Part shown: positions 1-11,192 of the stretch, piece after piece
Layout: each line of letters opens with the position of its first letter
Position numbering within the stretch: position 1 is the stretch's first letter
NCBI GenBank assembly: GCA_020744225.1
Contig: JAGMWG010000002.1
Location: 1,302,001 to 1,366,000, forward strand
Reading direction: 5' to 3'
Source: Paraphoma chrysanthemicola
Taxonomy: Eukaryota > Ascomycota > Dothideomycetes > Pleosporales > Phaeosphaeriaceae
Length of the DNA stretch: 64,000 nt
Position numbers and translations under genes: made by a program
Notes under the pieces: generated by a model
What the model was told of the DNA's origin: nothing
What the model saw: the letters and a program-made list of their open reading frames with translations, nothing else
Databases searched by the model: none

Positions 1-16
1 CTAATTTGCATCGCAG

Positions 17-811
17 CAATGCGCCGCCGCCTCCCCTTCATGCACATGCACCTTCTGCACCGTCAACTACCACTGCCCGACCTGCACCCGCAAGCCCGTT
101 GTACGCGCAAAATGTCGTCTCGAAGCCGAGCATCTCGCCAAAAAGGCAGAAGAACTCCGCGCCCTCGCCAAGCTCGAAAAAGACAAAGAGGAACGTGGCC
201 ACGCGGACGAACTCGCCGGTGCAATGAACGAGTTCTTCGAAGCCCTGTACGTCAGCGACATGGTAGACGGATTCGACAACCACGTTTCAGATGATGAACC
301 GAGCGGTAGTGGTAGTGGTAGTGGCGGTGGCAGCATGAGTGCAACTGACTTCCCACTCGCAAGCCCAGATAGTATCACCGTAACAACCGAATTTGGCGTC
401 GTTGAGGAAAGCGCAAATCTCACCGTCATCTCCGCCAGCGGACCAAGTCCGCACCACCAGGCCTTTGACAACGAGCCCGACACCGAGGACGAAAATAACC
501 CCGAGATGACGGAGGATCTGGCCGACTTGCCGGAACTGTCCGCTAGTCTGACTCCGCTGACGACTACTGCGGCCGCGGACGCCATTGAAGTCGACATCGA
601 TGTCAGCGTCGAAACGATGCAAGATGTCAGCGATAACGAAGGCGTAGAAGGGGATGTAGACACCGACCTCGATACCGAGAGCGCCGTGTTGGACGAGTTT
701 ATTACGGATGAAGATGATGGTGTAGATGACGGACACGACTTGCTTACGCCTACTACGACGACAACTGCGCCAACAACGACGACAACAACACTGGCTCAAC
801 TCGGACTTTAA
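17..811 (+). CDS. Last exon of an unknown Cys-rich, acidic-tailed protein (5' end outside window)
   Basis: I do not recognise this protein. The window opens with an intron end: a branch-like ctaat at 1-5 and an acceptor cag at 14-16. From 17 one frame stays open for 264 codons to a TAA. The exon starts with a small cysteine cluster (CTCTFC...CPTC, then another C), which could be a metal-binding knuckle. A charged, probably helical stretch follows (AEHLAKKAEELRALAKLEK). The rest is acidic and low in complexity, with a Ser-Gly run near residue 95 and a Thr-rich end (TPTTTTTAPTTTTTT). The acidic composition would suit a nuclear or scaffold protein, but that is a guess. An alternative is that the downstream ATG at 224 starts a shorter protein; the open, cysteine-patterned frame upstream argues against it. 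Confidence 0.6.
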   Translation, partial: QCAAASPSCTCTFCTVNYHCPTCTRKPVVRAKCRLEAEHLAKKAEELRALAKLEKDKEERGHADELAGAMNEFFEALYVSDMVDGFDNHVSDDEPSGSGSGSGGGSMSATDFPLASPDSITVTTEFGVVEESANLTVISASGPSPHHQAFDNEPDTEDENNPEMTEDLADLPELSASLTPLTTTAAADAIEVDIDVSVETMQDVSDNEGVEGDVDTDLDTESAVLDEFITDEDDGVDDGHDLLTPTTTTTAPTTTTTTLAQLGL

Positions 812-1767
812 GTCTGGACTGAGGCTGCACGGGACAAGACGGGTTGTTCAGGCTCACGCATTTACGTAGTACGCATAACGCAGCATAGGAATGCGGTTAA
901 TGAGCCCAGACACGTGTTCAAGGGATCAGCAGAAACGTGCTGGGTTTTCTTTACAATGCGGATTAGGAGACATGGTGGGGCAGGTCAGAATGTATTGATT
1001 GATTGATGAAGTCTTTTTCAAGGCACGGGCGTGGGACGGGAATTTTCGCGATATCCAGGATGCTATAGGGCGGGAATAGGATGGGAAGGAACAGGCTGGT
1101 CGATGGATGGATTTGGGTTGATGGGCTGGGTGACTTAGCGTCGCATCTACAGGCGTTCTTTTTTTTTCGATTTATTTTAATCAACTTTACACTTTCTCCT
1201 CGCTTTAGATTGTATCTTTTCTTTCGGCTTTGATTTAGTGGAGGGAGGGTCGACGGATGGGAGGCTCAGAGCTCAGAATGACAGCATGACACGCTCCAAT
1301 CAGTCATCAATAAGCACGATGATTTGAAGTGTGGGTTGATAATTACTATTATTTCTATCAAGTCCTGCTGCCATATTCCCTGCCTAAGCGATAAAGCGTG
1401 ATAAAAAAGTCCAAAAGTAACGCAGTAATGCTTCTATTTCCTAATCCTGCACTGTAACCAGCCGAAGCTTTTGTGTACTCATGCGCCGAAAATGAGAACT
1501 AACCATGGTCCTATTCGCTCCTCCGCTGTCAAAAGTGATGATAATGCTTGACAGATGCTGAACCGGGGGTATGATGTTGAATTAGAGATCAGTGTGTGAA
1601 ACAGGCGAAGCTGGAACGGTGTTATACGGTGTTGTAATGTGTAAATCGTGAGGTCGTAATGTAGTATAGATGGTAAGAGATACGGTAATGTGCAGAACAT
1701 ATGTCCATAACGCGAGTAATATCAGTTTTGTACAGGCCGACTGTGATGCATTTAGACGTGGGTAATA
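812..1767. other. Intergenic region, convergent 3' ends
   Basis: The 3' flanks of two convergent genes meet here. Only short overlapping frames without family signals are present, plus A/T-rich stretches near 1155-1200 and 1330-1420 that would suit polyadenylation. I see no gene. Confidence 0.6.
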
Positions 1768-3498
1768 TTACGCCTCCAAATATGTCGAAGAGTCGCGCGT
1801 ATGACCTATTGGGTGTGTTCGATCGAAGCTGCTGCTGTGGCATTGCTTGGGGGAGGACATCCCGCTTGGAATCTCGATGCTGGGCAGAAGACCGAAGCCA
1901 CCGTCACTGTTGTATTGTCGAAGCCAGTAAGAGCTCAGAATTCTGCTAATAGCAGTTCCGATGATTGAGCCCAGGTATACGTTGATGCACCCAACCGGAT
2001 AAGCGCCCAGCCAAAAGACCAGAACCAGTGCAGCGGCCTTCTGAGTCGGCGATAAATCGGATGCGATTGAAAGTAACGTGTCATTCTGCATGCTCGCCAC
2101 TTGGGTTGATAGGCTTCCCAGCCAATCATACAGGCCGCACATGTGGAAAAGATATGCTGAGCTGCATGCTCCAGCAACATACGTGGCGAGTGTCTTGTTG
2201 ATCTTACAGAGGATTGTGAAGATGAAGATAACACCCGCCATGGCTACCGAACCTCGCACTATGGCTGAGAGTAGCTGTGGTAGGGCACTGAAGAAAGCAA
2301 ATCCCTGCGCGATGTGGTCTGCCTGGTCTGAAAGATTGACTAGCCGCTGTTCGATGCTGACAATGGTATTTAAAGAAGCGTTGGCAGCATTTTTTGTTCG
2401 GTCCGTAGCGTCATGGATTTCACCCATCCTGTTGGAGAGGGTGTTGTAGCTGTACATCTGTGCTTCGTGGTTCGCTTGGAGGCTTGCGAGCGCCTGCTCG
2501 TGGTGCGCTTGTAGCTGGGCGTTGAAGAACTTTGCGAACTGAGAAGATTTCGCCATTAGGTCTCCGGAGAAGGCTTGCATATCCTGGCGAATCCTGGCGA
2601 TCTCGTTGCTTTGGTTGTCTGCAAGCGCTGCGATAAGCTCGCTCATTGAAGTATCCATAAATGCATGGAATTTGTCGTCCAAGGTGCCGACGGTCGCAAG
2701 AGCCTTCTGATTTACTGCTTGGACAACTTCCTTGAATCGAGCTTGTGCCTCTTGGATCTCATCTGCGAATGCCTTCTGGTCCTTGAGCACCGACTCGTAC
2801 TCTTCTGTCGACCTCTGCATGGCGGATGAGACAGTGCTCATGACTTGAGTGAGATTCTTAAACGTCTCCAAATGGTTCTCTCGCTCAATGGCATCACGAC
2901 TGGCTTGACACATTACAACCGCGTTCTGTCGAGCGTTGCTGAAAGACGTCCAGTACTGTGGCGACGACTGCAATGTCTTGAGGCACTGAACATACTGATA
3001 CTCTTTGATCTCGGGATAGCACTGCTTGTCGGTTAAGCTCGTCTCTGGTCGCGAATACCACCACGACCCGCCCTTGCCACACGCCTTGGAGGTTGGCACC
3101 AAAATCTCGCAATGCGGCGGGGGCATAGGGTTGCTCGGCTGGGCGCCGAGAAGCTCGCAGACCGCAAGCTTAGCGGCGTACTCGGTTTTAACATTATCGA
3201 GGTACGCCTCTGGGCGAAGCTTCGCGAAGTCTGGTGCGTGCTCTAGAACCTTGCACTCGTTCATCAGATGTGAAGCGGCCATTCGCGTACACGTTGGTGC
3301 AGTCTGCATCGAGACCACGAAGTCGACCGCCTGCGTTATGACTTTGTGATTTCTCGAAGCAGTGTACTGGAAGAGGGCATCAACGTTGACGGTGGGAGCC
3401 GCGTCCGCTGGGGGAGAATGATAGTGCGATATCGTTGCTGGAACAAAGACCGCTAGAAGTGCAGCCGCCGTCGGTAGTGCATTTCGTACTGGCCTCAT
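1768..3498 (-). CDS. KAR5: Nuclear fusion protein KAR5/Tht1 family
   Basis: This encodes a 576-residue protein of the KAR5/Tht1 family, which acts at the nuclear envelope/ER to fuse nuclear membranes during karyogamy. It is one uninterrupted frame from an ATG. The N-terminus looks like a signal peptide (hydrophobic residues about 8-24). A luminal domain with many cysteines follows (residues about 65-200, including CTRMAASH, CELLG, CGKGG and CYPEI). A long coiled-coil-like helix region covers about 210-395, with repeated Gln/Ala/Glu heptads. Three hydrophobic segments lie near 403-426, 430-455 and 488-517, and a polar tail ends the protein. Order and length match the family. It is divergent from the mitochondrial L6 gene with about 545 bases between the starts. 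The family call rests on this architecture and on recognition of the sequence style, not on a search. Confidence 0.8.
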   Translation of the reverse strand: MRPVRNALPTAAALLAVFVPATISHYHSPPADAAPTVNVDALFQYTASRNHKVITQAVDFVVSMQTAPTCTRMAASHLMNECKVLEHAPDFAKLRPEAYLDNVKTEYAAKLAVCELLGAQPSNPMPPPHCEILVPTSKACGKGGSWWYSRPETSLTDKQCYPEIKEYQYVQCLKTLQSSPQYWTSFSNARQNAVVMCQASRDAIERENHLETFKNLTQVMSTVSSAMQRSTEEYESVLKDQKAFADEIQEAQARFKEVVQAVNQKALATVGTLDDKFHAFMDTSMSELIAALADNQSNEIARIRQDMQAFSGDLMAKSSQFAKFFNAQLQAHHEQALASLQANHEAQMYSYNTLSNRMGEIHDATDRTKNAANASLNTIVSIEQRLVNLSDQADHIAQGFAFFSALPQLLSAIVRGSVAMAGVIFIFTILCKINKTLATYVAGACSSAYLFHMCGLYDWLGSLSTQVASMQNDTLLSIASDLSPTQKAAALVLVFWLGAYPVGCINVYLGSIIGTAISRILSSYWLRQYNSDGGFGLLPSIEIPSGMSSPKQCHSSSFDRTHPIGHTRDSSTYLEA

Positions 3499-4043
3499 TC
3501 TGAAAGCTCACGGAGAAACCAGAGGATAATGATGAAGAAGAGGAAGACGATCACGTTCTTTCGGATCAGTAGAAAGTAGAAGAGCAGAAGGAGGACAACG
3601 AGAGGACAAGTAGAAGTAGAAGTACTCATTAGTAGTAACAGCGCTGTTCACAGCAGTGGTGAGAGAAGTATGGTTGCCAAGTCGTTTGGCAGTGCGAGGT
3701 CTGCTAATTGCTGCGTTGACTGAGTGAGATCGAACTGTGGAAAACAACGCGTGGTTAGTGGAGGACAAACGGCTTCAGTATCGACTGTGACTAGAAGCTT
3801 TGGGATCAAGAGCAATGCGGTGCTACAGGCGAGTGTACAGAACTGCCGTGTGCGGGTCGTGGGAGACTGGACGACCGGAGCAATGGTGACGGAGAGGGCA
3901 TCACAACTGTGTCTCAGGCTTTGGAAAGCACGAACCACAAGCGCGTGATCACGAGACTTGAGATGACTAAGCTATTGCGGAAGTCGCAACTCTAACATCG
4001 AGAAATGCTCGCCGAGAGAAACGGCAACCGCAACACCAACACC
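3499..4043. promoter_or_regulatory. Shared divergent promoter region of KAR5 and mitochondrial L6
   Basis: About 545 bases separate the two divergent start codons, so both promoters must lie here. An ACGCGT hexamer (MluI-box type) is present near 3749. I see no coding signal and no clear TATA box. Confidence 0.4.
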
Positions 4044-4854
4044 ATGTTCGGCCCAGCACGACGGCGATGCGCTCAATGCGCGGCGCGACTCCCGACAAAG
4101 CAATCAGATTCCATACCGACATTCCTGTTACCTGCGTTTGCGAGAAGTCCAGCGTCACGAAGCTTTACCACAACCTCACCATGGCAGTCGAAGATTGGCT
4201 CTGCGCCGCTCTCAGTCCCGCAAGGCGTCACGCTCAACATAATAGCGCCATCAACGAAGGGCAGAGGAACTAGGACACAAGCAATGTCGACTGCTCAGAT
4301 CAAAGGTCCGCTTGGAGAGCTCTCAATGGAGATTCCACCATACATCAACATCGATCAGGATCCCAAGCTGAGCGGGCCGACGTTGACAATACAAGATCCG
4401 AGGGATGCTAAGCAAAAGGCCATGTGGGGTATGCTTCTGAGCTTTGCGCGCTGTCTCCAACAAAAGCTAACAGCGGTCAGGTACCACCCGCGCATACCTT
4501 CAAAACCACATTCTCGGCGTCAGTGAGGGCCACAGCGCTATTCTTCGCTTCGTCGGTGTCGGTTTCCGTGCCTCGGTGGAAGATACCGCAACGACCGTCG
4601 AATCAGAATTTCCTGGCCAGAAGTTTGTGAACCTCAAGGTTGGCTACTCTCACCCTGTCGAGGTGGGTATACCGAAGGGCGTCACAGCGAGCACACCGCA
4701 GCCGACACGATTACTGTTGGAGGGGCCGGAGAAAGAGGTCGTCATGCAGTTCGCTGCCAAGATCAGGATGTGGCGGAAACCAGAACCGTACAAGGGCAAG
4801 GGTATCTTCGTGAATGGGGAGACGATCAAGTTGAAGAACAAGAAGATCAAGTGA
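4044..4854 (+). CDS. MRPL6: Mitochondrial large-subunit ribosomal protein L6 (uL6m)
   Basis: This is a mitochondrial 54S ribosomal protein of the bacterial L6 (uL6) family. There are two coding exons with a 52-nt intron at 4429-4480 (gtatgc donor, gctaac branch, cag acceptor). The N-terminus is Arg-rich and low in acidic residues (MFGPARRRCAQCAARLP), as expected for a mitochondrial presequence. The body holds two L6 folds: IKGPLGELSMEIPPYI early on, and VGVGFRAS, LKVGYSHPVEV and GPEKEVVMQFAAKIRMW in the second half. It ends in a Lys-rich tail. I chose the ATG at 4044 because its context (caccATG) is better than that of an in-frame ATG 13 codons upstream (4005). The spliced length is 257 residues, close to fungal homologues. 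Confidence 0.88.
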
Positions 4855-5017
4855 ACAGATGCACTTATTGTATATATGTATCATATGTTCGGCCGCTACG
4901 AAGCATGGGCACGTCAACTCTCAACCATTTTTGCAGTGGCTTTGCAAGCTGGTCGCCGTGCAAGGAAGTCTCCCATGAAACACATGGACACTTTTTCCAG
5001 CTGCGGCTTTTCTACCT

Positions 5018-5587
5018 TCAACCTTGCCCATTGACTCTCTTAGCATACTTCACTCTTCTCATCGCTTCTTTCACATCAGCCGGCAAGCATTCCCTCACCA
5101 ATGTACTCGGCCCGGTCACACCCGTCAGACCTTCTTGCCTGTCATGCACCACGTTCTCCAGCGTTGCCCACGCATACTCTCTCTCAGTCATCTTGCTCAG
5201 CTTTTGTAGTTGTTCTAACAGACTGCGACTCCACAGAATAGTCTCGAGGGATGGGCGAGTCGCCGAATCCATGGTTGCACGTGTGGCTAAATTTGCGAGG
5301 CCAGACTGCACGTTGGTGAGACCCGTTCGGGTTTGCGGCGCGATACTGGCTGTTAGAGGGGATGTGGCAGGATGCAGGGACCATGCGGAGGTAATCGAAG
5401 AGAGGAAGGCGAGTTTGGCAGTGAGAAGCTGGCGATGGGTTAGCTGAAGATGACAAACATGAGAGGGAGAGCTGAGAGTTGTTACTTTCTCAGCTGCGTC
5501 GTCATGATCTTGTGAATCTGGTGGTTGGCCTTTGGGAGCGGCAGTGCCTTCGGGCTTGACGTGTATAGGGAGTGTGAAGTTGGACAT
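5018..5587 (-). CDS. Unknown small protein, about 170 residues after splicing
   Basis: I do not recognise the family. The frame is open from ATG to stop, but it very likely contains a 57-nt in-frame intron at 5429-5485 (gtaaca donor, gctaac branch, cag acceptor). Removing it joins DDAAEK directly to LLTAKLAFLSS. The spliced protein is mostly helical, with Ala/Leu/Thr-rich stretches and a basic C-terminus (MRRVKYAKR). I see no signal peptide or membrane segment. The start at 5587 (MSNFTLPIHVK) is preferred over an upstream in-frame ATG at 5632, because a TATATAAG motif at about 5640-5648 would place transcription start downstream of 5632. It converges on the mitochondrial L6 gene. It may be a small nuclear or kinetochore-type helical protein, but nothing specific supports that. 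Confidence 0.55.
   Translation of the reverse strand: MSNFTLPIHVKPEGTAAPKGQPPDSQDHDDAAEKVTTLSSPSHVCHLQLTHRQLLTAKLAFLSSITSAWSLHPATSPLTASIAPQTRTGLTNVQSGLANLATRATMDSATRPSLETILWSRSLLEQLQKLSKMTEREYAWATLENVVHDRQEGLTGVTGPSTLVRECLPADVKEAMRRVKYAKRVNGQG
5429..5485 (-). other. Predicted in-frame 57-nt intron
   Basis: The segment has gtaaca at its 5' end, gctaac 14 bases before the acceptor and cag at the end. Being 19 codons with no stop, it does not break the frame if retained, so simple ORF calling misses it. Confidence 0.65.
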
Positions 5588-6932
5588 GGTTGTGATGTGG
5601 GAAGAATGGAGAGAGCAAAGGACGATGCTCATATAGTGCTTATATACCTGGTGGATGATCGAGTCTCATTGCGTATAAACATCACCTCGCTTTCACTTCG
5701 CTTGACCAAACGTGAAGGCAGGCCGGCCTAGTGCGCGGGTACACTACTTGAGGAAAGACAACCTAGCTTTGATTTACTATAGCATGTCCCTCACAAAGCG
5801 ATCAGCCTACGTACTCGTTGTCTCATGCGTATCGCCACCGCCATTCGCAAACGCTTCACCACGTGAGCACTGCAATTCGCTTTCACCTCTTCGCAAGGCA
5901 GCAGCATGCACATGATCTCACAACATCCGACTCGAAGAGAACTCGCTTAATGCCTACTCGCACACCACTTTTTGATAACCTATATATTTGAGATATTTTC
6001 AAGCCCTGACAAGCAAACAGGCATGGGAAAAAGTACGGTGGCAGTGAAACCTGGGGTTGTCTGGTCTAGTCGAGCTATACCTCATCAAGGGAGGTAAAAG
6101 GACACTAGGTGCCGGACCTGGCGGAGAGCCGTACTTTTTGCGCTCAGGGGTGCGTTGATTCGAATCGTGGAGTGGAATGTTGTTTGTTTTCTGTATGATA
6201 TTTTGCTTTTTGGGGAGGAAGTGAACGTGGGTCCTGAGATGTATGATTCTAATCGAGAGGTTAGTGCTACAGTCTTCTGAGATCTTAAGAATCAAAATGA
6301 AAAGCTGACTGCAATTCCGACAGGTTTGGGCGTCTTGGGAACCTAGAACTGCTGCAGAAGGCATCTTGTTTGACTTGATTGCTTGTGCCGTGATTCAGCG
6401 TCGACCACCTCGCTAGCACAACATTTATCGTATCAACGCGGCTGGCTGAGCGTCAGCAGTCACAAGTACAAAAGAAAATTCGATTATAGATAGCTGAGGT
6501 GGTCCTACATTGTCCAAGGTAGAAAGAATAACGCCAACTCCGCGCCTGCCATGTACCAGAACACCCTCAAGTTCATCATGTCGACAGGCATCTTCGCTCA
6601 GCGGATTGCCACTTGGGCGGCTACGTCGAAGGTCTGTCTGATGTGCAGGTGCTCTGCAGAGTTCTTGTGGCATGGATAGACCAGTATGTTTTCAAAGTTT
6701 TGTTACCGCTCGTGCTTGGAAATGGCCTCAAGGAGACTGGCATGACACCGGTCGGCTGAATATCCGAGAAACGTACACCCGCCAATCCGTCACAATATCA
6801 AGGTGAAGGCTTATGAGCTTTCCAAGCATGCGAAGTTGCTCTATGTTCCTGGTCTATAACACTACGGCGCAACACGGTCTCTAAAACGCGACGTTATGGA
6901 TACAGATAGTTCTTACTCGATCAAATTTACGA
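5588..6932. other. Intergenic region without a supportable gene
   Basis: About 1.3 kb lies between a promoter on the left and the 3' end of the sugar transporter. A short plus-strand stretch at about 6540-6760 reads like protein in shifting frames (NTLKFIMSTGIF, then VLGNGLKETGMTP after a stop). It might be a decayed transporter relic, but it is too short to call. Confidence 0.4.
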
Positions 6933-8650
6933 CTACGCGTTCTCTTCGTGTACTCTGCCCTCATAGCCGCCCTTTTCCGTCACACTAAACGCCCTCTCGG
7001 CAGTCTCAGCAGATGAAGGAGCAGCGTCTTCACCATCAAAGAGCACCGCCATATGCTCCAATGTGTAACCACGAGTCTCGGGGTAGTAAAAATACACGGT
7101 GATGAACATCGCAATAAGTACGACGACGAAGACGAAGTAGTACTTCCAACCGATGCTTTCAAGCGCGATGGGGTTTACAAATGTGTTGAAGAAGTTTGCG
7201 ACGACAGCGGTAATCCATGTTGTTGTCAATCCGTGCGAGCGTAGCCTGTATGGCCAGATCTCACAAGGGTATGCAGTAAGGAAAGGTGTCCTGTTGCTCT
7301 GTCAGTGGTGCCTTATCAATAGTATCACAAGCAGACTTACAGGGCGATATCGTAGCCAGCGAAGAAGACAAAGAGGAAAGGAATGACAGCAATGCCAGTC
7401 GCGGGGTTTCCCGATTCCGCAAAAGATCCACTCAGCCCAGTCACCAGTATATAACCCACGAGCATGATGCTTGCAGAAGCCAGGAATAGAGGTCGACGTC
7501 CAAGCCTATCAACACTGAGGGCGGCAGCGCTCGCAAATATGAGGTTCCATACTTGGAGCAAACCGGCAATCAGTGTCTGATGTGTAACGCTAGTGATCCC
7601 GACAGTTCGCAACACGATCGCCAAGTAGTAAGACACCACACCATTACCACACCACTGCGAGAAAAGACCCAAAGTAACGGAGATCAGAAGTCGCCTTCGG
7701 TTGCCAGGTGTTTTCCACAGCTCTGCGTAGCTCGCGTCGGCTAACGTCGATTCGAGGCGGATGGCAGATGTAATCTCGATCATTTCGTACTCGACGAGGG
7801 CAGAGGTTGGGTCACCACCGGCGTGGGAGGTCGTTAGGACATTTCGAGCCTATGGACCATATCAGCAAGTCTGTTTGTCGTACAAAAGGACATTGTGAGA
7901 ACAAACCTGATCGATGCGGTCGACCGAAACCAGCCATCGTGGGCTCTCGGGCGTCATGATGAATCCGGGGAGTGCAAGGATCGGTAGTAGCAATTGGAGA
8001 ACGGAGGGAATGCGCCACGCCCAATCGCTCGCGACGTTGCGCGTGCCGAAGGTCACGAAGGCCGCGATGGTTCCTCCTATGTAAAACCCACACATGAAAA
8101 GTGCGCTGACGATCCCGCGGTAGGACGGATGGGAGATCTCATTGATCAGGACCGGAGCGGCATTTGCATACCAAGCAGAAGCGCAGCCGATGAAGAAACG
8201 TGAGATGATGAACACCACGTGGTTGTCGCTGATGACAATCAGGGAGCCCACCAGCAAGAAGATGTAACCAATGTACACTCCCATCTTGCGACCGAATTTG
8301 TTGACCACAACCACTGTCAATGGGTAAGATAGTCCCATTCCGAGCCAGTAGACCGCATTAATGAAACCCAACCAAGCCCCAACAGGTCTGTCCATGAAGA
8401 CATCCCACTGAGGCAAAGCTTGGAGACCATTCATGAGACTTCCATCATATCCGTTCGCGGAAGCTGCGTGCTTGTCAGCTCATCCTATTCTTCGAAGAAT
8501 GTGAGACTTACAGAACAGTATGAGAGAGAAAATGCAGAAATGGAGTTTGAGCAGATGCGGCTTGGTGTACCAGGGCTTGTTGTCTGGCAGTACAGCAAGC
8601 AGTTCATCGTTCAGGCCCTTGCCGCGAGCGGTGATTTTTGCGATGCCCAT
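6933..8650 (-). CDS. MFS sugar transporter (hexose/lactose-permease type)
   Basis: This is a 12-TM proton/sugar symporter of the major facilitator superfamily, acting at the plasma membrane. Four exons are joined by introns at 8464-8511, 7850-7906 and 7291-7340 (48, 57 and 50 nt), giving 520 residues. Visible family marks are ANGYDGSLMNGLQALPQW after the first helix, the PESPRWL motif before the central loop, VDRLGRRPLF after helix 8, and a PETRGYTLEHM end. The start MGIAKITARGKG has a good context (caacATGG). The exact substrate (glucose, lactose, disaccharide or other) cannot be read from sequence; the NGYDGS...LPQW form is common in fungal lactose-permease-like carriers. All four exons are intact, so the gene looks functional. 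Confidence 0.92.
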
Positions 8651-11192
8651 GTTGAAGATCTGCTAAAGCGTCTGAGTGTTGAAGTACCAATGATGCAACG
8701 GCAGACGGCGGATCCAGGAGATGTCTCTAGATGCGATTCAAGAGTCGCAATCCTGATGGCATCCGACGGTAACAAATCCAGGTTCGGATGCTTAGGTTAC
8801 AGCTTCACCCGCAAAACCCCAGATATGTCGGGATATTGGGGATTTTGCGGAGTCGTAACTGACTTTTTGGGGTCCGCGAGTTCGAGACTAAACGGGCCGA
8901 ATGTCGAAACGGGGCAATGCACTTGGAAGCTTTCCAGAGTGGGCAAGAGTGGCGAAAGGGGTAATCCCGGCACAGCTGCACGTCTGATTGGGTAAGTATA
9001 GCGGGACTCCCGCATGAGACAGGGGAAACAGGCCGGCAATTCATCGGGACAAGCTGAAAAGCCCGCAACCATGATCCTACACAACGCCACGGCATTGAAA
9101 TCTTGCTTGTATTACCTCGAGATGTGACATGTTATCTGGGAAAGCCCTGCCTCCGGATACACATGTATGACCGACCTGCCAGACTGCCGGGCCAAACACA
9201 CCAAAGTATCATAGCTTTCTTGGATGCAGATACGCTAGTATATGAGGATTCTTCGGCTTTCGTACTAGGTGTCTGCTCAGTCGAAGAAATGCTCGACCAA
9301 CTGACCTTTCGGTGAGAACCTGAAAAGCATCGATTCTCACGATGGAGGACTTATGGCACTCACGACATTCTACATGGTTTTCGAGACCACCCATACGCTT
9401 CCTGGACAGACCAATCGCATTGGTGTCTCTGAATCGATTGGCGATGTTCCTTCTGCATGTCTCGCATTTGGGATCGCGATTGAACCAATTCCTTGTTGCT
9501 GAACTTGTAGCTGAGATCGGAGACTAATCTAGCGACAAAGCAGACGCAAAGGAGCCCAGATTGGTTCCGGGTTGAGGATAAACAGCGGCGATGGCTCACT
9601 TGGTGGTAGAGGCTTTCTATTCCACTCTGAGAATTTTTGTCTTCTGGAATCATTGCTAGCGATCGTATCAATAGACCCGAGAACAAGGACATCGGCGTGA
9701 CCTTGAAGCTTCTGGTCAGCGATGATTTACAACATCGCCGCATGGTAGCCAACAGCACACCCACAACCCGAGCCTTCCATGAAATCTACATTCCGTCCTT
9801 TATATATGTGACCAGTCTAGCACAACCAGCAACGATGATGACAGCATACAAGATACTCAACATTAACGTCGCCGACGACCAGAAGATCAGGAGTATGACG
9901 AAGAGGGATCGGGGATGCGATGCCCGTGTTCTCTTTAGAAGCGGTGGGCACATTTGATTCAGAGCGCTACTGCACGTGTCCTAACTGCTGATGTAGTTTC
10001 GAGGTTTGAAATCTACAGCACCAGCGAAGCCATCAATGCAGGTCTCAAATGGGAGAGGCCCGTTCCCCTTCGATGGGAAGGACCCACACTTACTAAAGTT
10101 GTTTCCACCGACAAGGTGGCATCTAAGAGCTAGACGACCGCGTGCATGTCATCCTCACGCAGTCCTCATGCCGTTCAAAGACTGTGCGAAGGCTGGCAGC
10201 GCGCGGAGGATGCACCAAAGAAATGACCTGACCGCCCTTGGAGTTGGCGGCTACTTCCTAAGGTCGCAGCTGTGTCCGAGGTGCTGCTGAAGTGAAGATG
10301 ACATCTGTCTTCTCACGAGAACAGAACATACGTTCGCTGATACCGGATCAATCTCGATGATAGCAACATGCTGCGGTGGAGGTAGTGGATGTCTCATTAC
10401 ATCTTCTGCCGTCACCCCCGCCGGAAGGATCGAAGCCATCACGAGCGGCGGGAACGAGAACTTACAGTGAGCATATGGCTTTAAAATACGACCTTAGTTC
10501 AGCGAACATCTCAGCAAGACAAGGACCTCGAGGCTGCTTGAGAAGCGAATTCTAAACACATCGGACATTCTCTTCCTAGACACAACCATCTAGACTTGAA
10601 CCTTACCTGGTATGCTGAAGTTGAGGGCGACTACACTGATCAAAGAACGTCTCATCGAACCTTAAGTACCACTCTATGGCAAGGATATCTATGTTGTATA
10701 TGGGTACCACGAGCAAGTCGAAGGAGCCCTCACGTTCCCGTTCGACCATGGTTTTGTTATACACTACACCCGTGCTATCGAGTTCTAAGTTCAACGAGAC
10801 ACGTTCAATTGCCAGTAAGACATCTCTTAATCAACACGAGATCTCAAGCGGGCACCGAGGTCGTGCAGGTGAATCTAGGGTCTGATCTACCACATGTCAA
10901 GCGAGCGGTCAAGGATATGATTGGTCTTGCGAATAGGCGCACGAGCCCGGATAGAGCGTGGAAGCATTGGTCGAGATCGACTTTTCCGGGGGTACAAGCT
11001 ATTGGGACAAGGATGTGCGAAGTAGTAGATTCATAAAGGAACATATAAATGTCTGGGTTAGCACGAGCAGTGCAGTCTCGCATTTATTAGCATCCTTTCA
11101 ATCAGAGAAGACCCGTTGAATTCAGTACTGCAGTTCAAAGCACACCAGCTCCTTCTTACTGTAGGATCTGGATGCACCCGTGTGCACGAATG
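8651..11192. other. Gene-poor region with decayed coding-like fragments
   Basis: About 2.5 kb holds no intact gene. Several stretches read like real protein, but only across frame changes and stops. On the minus strand at about 9210-9960 there is a membrane-like segment (SLFVILLIFWSSATLMLSIL) and a cysteine pair (HVECRECHK). On the plus strand at about 10640-10790 one frame gives KDIYVVYGYHEQVEGALTF, then FPFDHGFVIHYTRAIEF, after which another frame continues to a stop near 11036. I cannot name any family. The 5' part (8651 to about 9000) is the sugar-transporter promoter. Confidence 0.4.

Noticed and set aside
8815..8850. Two CreA-like hexamers (CTGGGG on minus, GCGGAG on plus) in the sugar-transporter promoter
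   Set aside because: The degenerate SYGGRG motif is expected about every 250 bases by chance, so it is no evidence by itself.
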